Of a stretch of 64,000 nucleotides of DNA, positions 60,236 to 64,000 are shown one piece after another. A model generated the notes under the pieces. It searched no databases, was not told the DNA's origin, and saw only the letters and a program-made list of their open reading frames with translations. A program made the translations under genes and the position numbers. This DNA comes from Cerrena zonata. Lineage: Eukaryota > Basidiomycota > Agaricomycetes > Polyporales > Cerrenaceae. Position 1 is the stretch's first letter, and the number at the start of each line of letters is the position of its first letter. Location: the NCBI GenBank assembly GCA_038087015.1, contig JASBNA010000067.1:124001-188000 (forward strand). Reading direction: 5' to 3'.

Positions 60236-61103
60236 ATGTCTAAAAACGCAGTAAAGAGTGTCGTAAATGCAAGTACGTGTTGCTTGGGATGTTCAAAATA
60301 GATCAATGACTAACTTTCATACTCTAGTTCAAAAATTTTATCCTACGAAGTTGGCAGATAAAACCTGGGATAATACTGGTTTATTAGTAGATGCCAGTTC
60401 AGAACATATTTCCCAAACATTGAAAATTTTATTGACCATTGACTTAACTCAATCGGTTGCAGACGAGGCCATTAAAAGTAAAGCTAATTTTATTTTGGCT
60501 TATCATCCTTTCATTTTTAGAGGATTAAAGTCAATTACTCCCCAAGATCCACAACAAAAGTCCTTGATTAAATTGATTCAAAATAAAATAAGTGTTTACT
60601 GTCCTCACACTGCTGTTGACAGTGCTAAAGGAGGTGTTAATGATTTTTTGGCCGATGGTATCGTTGGTGAATTGAAAGAATTATCTCGTGAAACAATTCA
60701 ACCAGATGCAACTGAAGATGGTTGCGGTATGGGTAGATTAGTCCAATTGAAAGAGCCAACTACTTTGAAAAAATTGGTTGAGAACTCCAAAATTAGCTTA
60801 AATTTGAACCATGTTCAAGTCGCCAAAGGTTCTAATTCAGAAAATATTAAGTCTATTGCTATTTGTGCTGGTTCTGGTGGTGGTGTTTTCAAAGGTATCA
60901 ATGCCGATCTTTTCTATACCGGAGAGTTATCCCACCATGAAGCTCTTTATTTGAAAGAAATCGGCTCATCTATAATTGCCTGTAGTCATTCGAATACTGA
61001 ACGTGCTTTCTTGAAGGTCATCAAGCAACAATTACAAACCGAATTACCAAATACCAACATTATCATCAGTGAAACTGACAAGGATCCATACGAAACTTGG
61101 TAA
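60236..61103 (+). CDS. NIF3: NIF3-family protein, spliced
   Basis: Conserved NIF3/YbgI family protein of unsettled function, toroidal with a di-metal site in structurally known members. Exon 1 is 60236-60272 and exon 2 is 60328-61103, giving 270 aa. Splicing yields MSKNAVKSVVNAIQKFYPTKLADKTWDNTGLLVD, which aligns with the yeast Nif3 start. Without splicing, the frame opens at a TTG. Metal-site candidates are the His in ILAYHPFIFRG and CPHTAVDSAKGGVNDFLAD, and near the end FYTGELSHHEALYLKEIGSSIIACSHSNTERAFLK. The protein has full family length and an intact frame. The gene lies 263 bp downstream of tRNA-Gly. Confidence 0.93.
60273..60327 (+). other. Intron of NIF3
   Basis: Donor GTACGT at 60273, branch GACTAAC at 60308-60314, acceptor CTAG ending at 60327. 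Length 55 nt, phase 1. Confidence 0.88.
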
Positions 61104-61530
61104 TTGGTCCTTACCTTTTAGATCAGTTGTACATAGGTGTAAATAGTGGTTTATATATAATTAGAGGTTTAGGTGTGCAAATAATTTGCAATTGTTACCC
61201 TCGTAAGTCTGTGGCACGTGATCCGACCAATTTTTTTTTCTCTCCGACCGAAACTCGCCTTCCCCATGTCTATCAGCCGAATGAGTAAGCTGACTTCAGA
61301 AGGTTGCATCTTCCCTAAGACAATCCCAGTCCTTATTATCGGGCTTTCATTATTAAATATATATACATATACTGTACTACAGAAGTGACTGATACAAGTG
61401 GTGTCCATAAAAGTACTTTTTTGCAATTGATTTCCATACTTAGCTGATTTTTTTTTACAACCTTGTTATCTGCGATAACCACCGAGACGTTGATTCAGGT
61501 TTACTAATCAAAGTGGTTTCCTAAAGAATA
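61104..61530. other. Intergenic region between NIF3 and the Kelch-BTB gene
   Basis: 427 bp. It contains copy C of the GCAC-N6-CGACCAA element, overlapping a CACGTG E-box, and a TA-rich stretch near 61355-61375. No RNA gene seen. Confidence 0.55.
61211..61231 (+). promoter_or_regulatory. Copy C of repeated element, with E-box
   Basis: GTGGCAC, GTGATC, CGACCAAT: same GCAC-N6-CGACCAA spacing as the elements at 20376 and 23386. Here it embeds CACGTG. It lies about 300 bp upstream of the Kelch-BTB start. Confidence 0.5.
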
Positions 61531-63729
61531 ATGGATGTCAAAAAGCAAGAGGGCTTTCAATTGAACACTATTAGTGGTGAAAGTTGTCCCAAGTTTAACG
61601 TCAAATCGACTCTTGTTCCATGTACAGGAACAGATTACGTCTTCCTCTTCGGAGGTTTTGATGATAATGATAATTTGGATAGTACGATTTATCTTTTAAA
61701 TACTAAGACCAAGACCTGGGAGATCGATGATAAACATAATGGTGTTTATCGTGAGGCCATCTGGCTATTTATATAGGACAAGGAAATATTCTTGTGTTTG
61801 GTGGAATCCCATTCGATGAATTTCCAGATGTGAATCCACCAGGAAGGCCCTATAACGAAGGTGATGATATAAATGAAGAGCCTAGTAATATTGGTTACGA
61901 TCAGAATAAAACCTTGTTCAAGAAGGATAGCCTTATGTTGATTTATAATATTTTCGATCGTAAATGGATATCAGCACCAAAATTTGCATTAAGTAGTGCC
62001 CCTTCTCCTAGATCCCGGCATGCCTGTTGTGCTTCCCAAGATGGAACTAGAATCTATATAAGTGGAGGTTTAGTTAACTCGACTCCTTTAAATGATTTGT
62101 ACTGTTATGACTTGGTTTCTGGCATTTGGCATGGTCCTATTGATTTCGCAGCAAGATTCGACCACTTTATCACCATTCACGATGGTAAATTATTCTCATT
62201 TGGAGGATTGGATCATGAAATGAATCATGTCACCAGCTCAATAGTTTACTTCAACTTTAGTGATCAGAGCATTGGTGAAATTTCTTTGTTGCTGCATCCA
62301 AATTACAGCTTGGGGTTTGTCGACTCCGATGACGAAGACGATGACAATTTAAAAGTCTACGATAGAAGCTCTAATAATTTCATCCCAGCAAATTCGGAGA
62401 GAATATATTTAAATTCTGAAATCAATCCTTTCTTAAAATTAGAAATAAGTTTACCTCTGTGGGGATTCGAAAATAACAACCATGGCATTACAATTGCATA
62501 TCATGATTTGAGTGAATTCCAGTATATGCCCTTGGTCAATCTGAAAAATATTAATTCAAACTTAAAAGTTAAGACAGACCAAAACGTCTATGATTTTGCT
62601 TGGAAGCATGCATTCATTTCACACGATGGTCGCTTATTTATTCTTGGTTATGAAAAACTCGACGTTAATTCAAATTCAGATAGTATACGCTCAACCTCAG
62701 AGAATTATCTAACAAAATTAATTGAGATTGAATTATTTAGTTTAGGCATCCCAACAGGTTTGGAGCTTAAATCAGATAAAAAATCACAATTCGGTAGCTT
62801 GAACTTGGTTAATGACTTTAAAAAATTTTTGATTAAAGAAGAGTTCACCGATTTTGAAATATATACATTGAAAGATGAATCCGTAAAAAATGATTATAAC
62901 AATTATGACGAAATATCTGACAGAATTGACAGAATCATGCAAACTAATATCAATGAGGGTAAGGACCTAATATCCGTAGTGAAAGTACACAAATCAATGT
63001 TGTTGGCAAGATGGCCTCATTTCCAAAGACTTATAAGCAGTGGAATGAACGAAACCTTAACTAATAGAATGTTCATTCCAGAACCTTTTATTACGGTAAA
63101 GGCTTTGGTATTTTACCTATATACTGGATCCCTTGAGTTTGATCAATATATTCCTGCTAATATCTTCAATATTGTTGATTATTCGGGTTTACTCATCTTA
63201 TCAAACTTGTATGAATTACCTGATTTGAGAGCTCAGACCCTATTTCAGTTGTTCAAACTACTTTCTCTTTTGATTGTAAACTTGGATACTGACACTGACC
63301 TGGAACCAAGAATAAGCCTATTTCTAAAAGTTTGGGCAAATGCTGTAATTTCCAATGAGAGTGTGTTTGTTTCAAAAGTCTTAGAGATCATTAAATCAAA
63401 CTGGTCAGTCATTACCAGATCTCTTTCATTCTCTCAATTACCAAAAGAATTGATAATTAGATTATGTCAAGATTGTTCTGTGGACTCACAAATTTCAAAA
63501 GACGAAGCCCAACCCCCATGAGAAACTCTTTGAATCCCTTCTTTCATCTCCTCATACCCCCTCTAACGGTAGTGCTGGAATAAGAGCGACTCACTCGAAC
63601 TCTCCATTCTTAAGAGTTATTAACGATGGCTCACCTTCAATACAAGACAGAGAAAATACAGATATATCTCATTTTCCTACTTTACAAATGCTTTCTAATG
63701 ATTTGGCTGATAGCATAGGGGAAGATTGA
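61531..63729 (+). CDS. Kelch-repeat and BTB-domain protein, Ral2/Mds3-like (two frameshifts)
   Basis: About 732 aa when joined. Kelch blades: DYVFLFGGFDDNDN, GNILVFGGIPFDEF, RHACCASQDGTRIYISGGLVNSTPLNDLYCYDL, KLFSFGGLDHEMNHVTSSIVYF. A BTB/POZ domain follows (about 450-600): FTDFEIYTLKDE, VVKVHKSMLLARWPHFQRLISSGM and ALVFYLYTGSLEFD. Frame breaks: a missing G near 61755 joins VYREGHLAIYIGQGNILVFGG; an extra C in 63513-63517 joins DEAQPHEKLFESLLSSP to a Ser-rich tail ending GED at 63729. The Kelch plus BTB design occurs in fission-yeast Ral2, a Ras-pathway protein, and Kelch repeats occur in yeast Mds3/Pmd1. Orthology is not settled, so I give no symbol. Confidence 0.78.
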
Positions 63730-63797
63730 GTTCGAAAGGGAGAAATATGTACATATATAGTCATAAATGATATTAATATATTATACTACTTATCAAT

Positions 63798-64000
63798 TTA
63801 ACTTTTATCATCATCAGATGCATCACCGAAAAGCTTTCCCATCCAGTTATGCACTTTTTCTGAGGTGCTACCAGCTGCATCATTTAAGCCATCTACTGCA
63901 TCATTCAAGCCATCTCCTGCGTCTTCGAAGACGTCGTTTAAGGCATCGCCGACGTCGTCAATGGCATCTTCAATATTCGTCTATCAAGTTATCGAGAGGA
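63798..64000 (-). CDS. 3' end of an unrecognised gene with acidic amphipathic repeats
   Basis: The minus-strand frame from 63980 to a TAA at 63798 encodes TNIEDAIDDVGDALNDVFEDAG followed by DGLNDAVDGLNDAAGSTSEKVHNWMGKLFGDASDDDKS. The D-x-L/V-N-D-A pattern recurs about every 7 residues, suggesting an amphipathic helix. The frame meets a TAG just upstream, at 63983-63981. Either this is an intron acceptor (TTGATAG with CGATAAC before it), or another single-base error. The gene runs off the window. Family not recognised. Confidence 0.5.

Overview
The window is a gene-dense piece of an ascomycete yeast nuclear genome. Almost every gene is a recognisable budding-yeast protein. Introns are few, short and sit next to the start codon, with GTATGT, GTAAGT or GTACGT donors and TACTAAC, GACTAAC or GCTAAC branch points. 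The host very probably belongs to the CUG-Ser clade (Candida, Debaryomyces and relatives). In-frame CTG falls where the families have serine: the ISGTVTR motif of Mcm6 (CTG at 17661), the KSDIWALG motif of the Ark/Prk kinase (CTG at 38033), and probably an OPT transporter motif (CTG at 22738). CTG codons should therefore be read as Ser. Species cannot be named from this sequence alone.

Layout. 0-8 kb: UTP23 (ribosome biogenesis), FAP1 (NF-X1 zinc-finger protein) and a Kin4/Frk1-type kinase. 8-20 kb: a 2-kb repeat-bearing intergenic stretch, then RAD51, LEU3, mitochondrial peroxiredoxin PRX1, a spliced tRNA-binding-domain gene and MCM6. 20-29 kb: an OPT oligopeptide transporter, a C2H2 zinc-finger protein and a Prm10/ThrE-type membrane protein. 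29-37 kb: RSR1, a candidate tiny spliced gene, ECM4, MGE1, LYS12 and RCM1. 37-49 kb: an Ark/Prk kinase, HDA1, a Pmu1-like phosphatase, a WDR89-like WD40 protein, BDP1, GPI15 and a small putative mitochondrial membrane protein. 49-64 kb: a 2.4-kb non-coding stretch, LRG1, a BolA-like gene, an MFS transporter, tRNA-Gly(GCC), NIF3, a Kelch-BTB protein and the 3' end of one more gene. There is no operon-like organisation. Shared biology is limited to general themes: amino-acid and peptide metabolism (LEU3, LYS12, OPT), DNA replication and repair (RAD51, MCM6), polarity and cell wall (RSR1, LRG1, GPI15, Ark/Prk kinase), and mitochondria (PRX1, MGE1).

Two features matter most for anyone using this sequence. 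First, at least ten otherwise conserved genes are broken by single-base insertions or deletions (about 18 in total, four in LRG1 alone). In each case the neighbouring frame continues the conserved protein, so residual assembly error is far more likely than decay. Second, four genes (RSR1, ECM4, NIF3 and the tRNA-binding protein) have short first exons that are invisible to simple open-reading-frame calling. Splicing restores the expected N-termini.

I found no clearly new biological system, virus, transposon or CRISPR array. The most original observations are a repeated promoter-region element GCAC-N6-CGACCAA, present three times, and the candidate tiny spliced gene near 31.4 kb.
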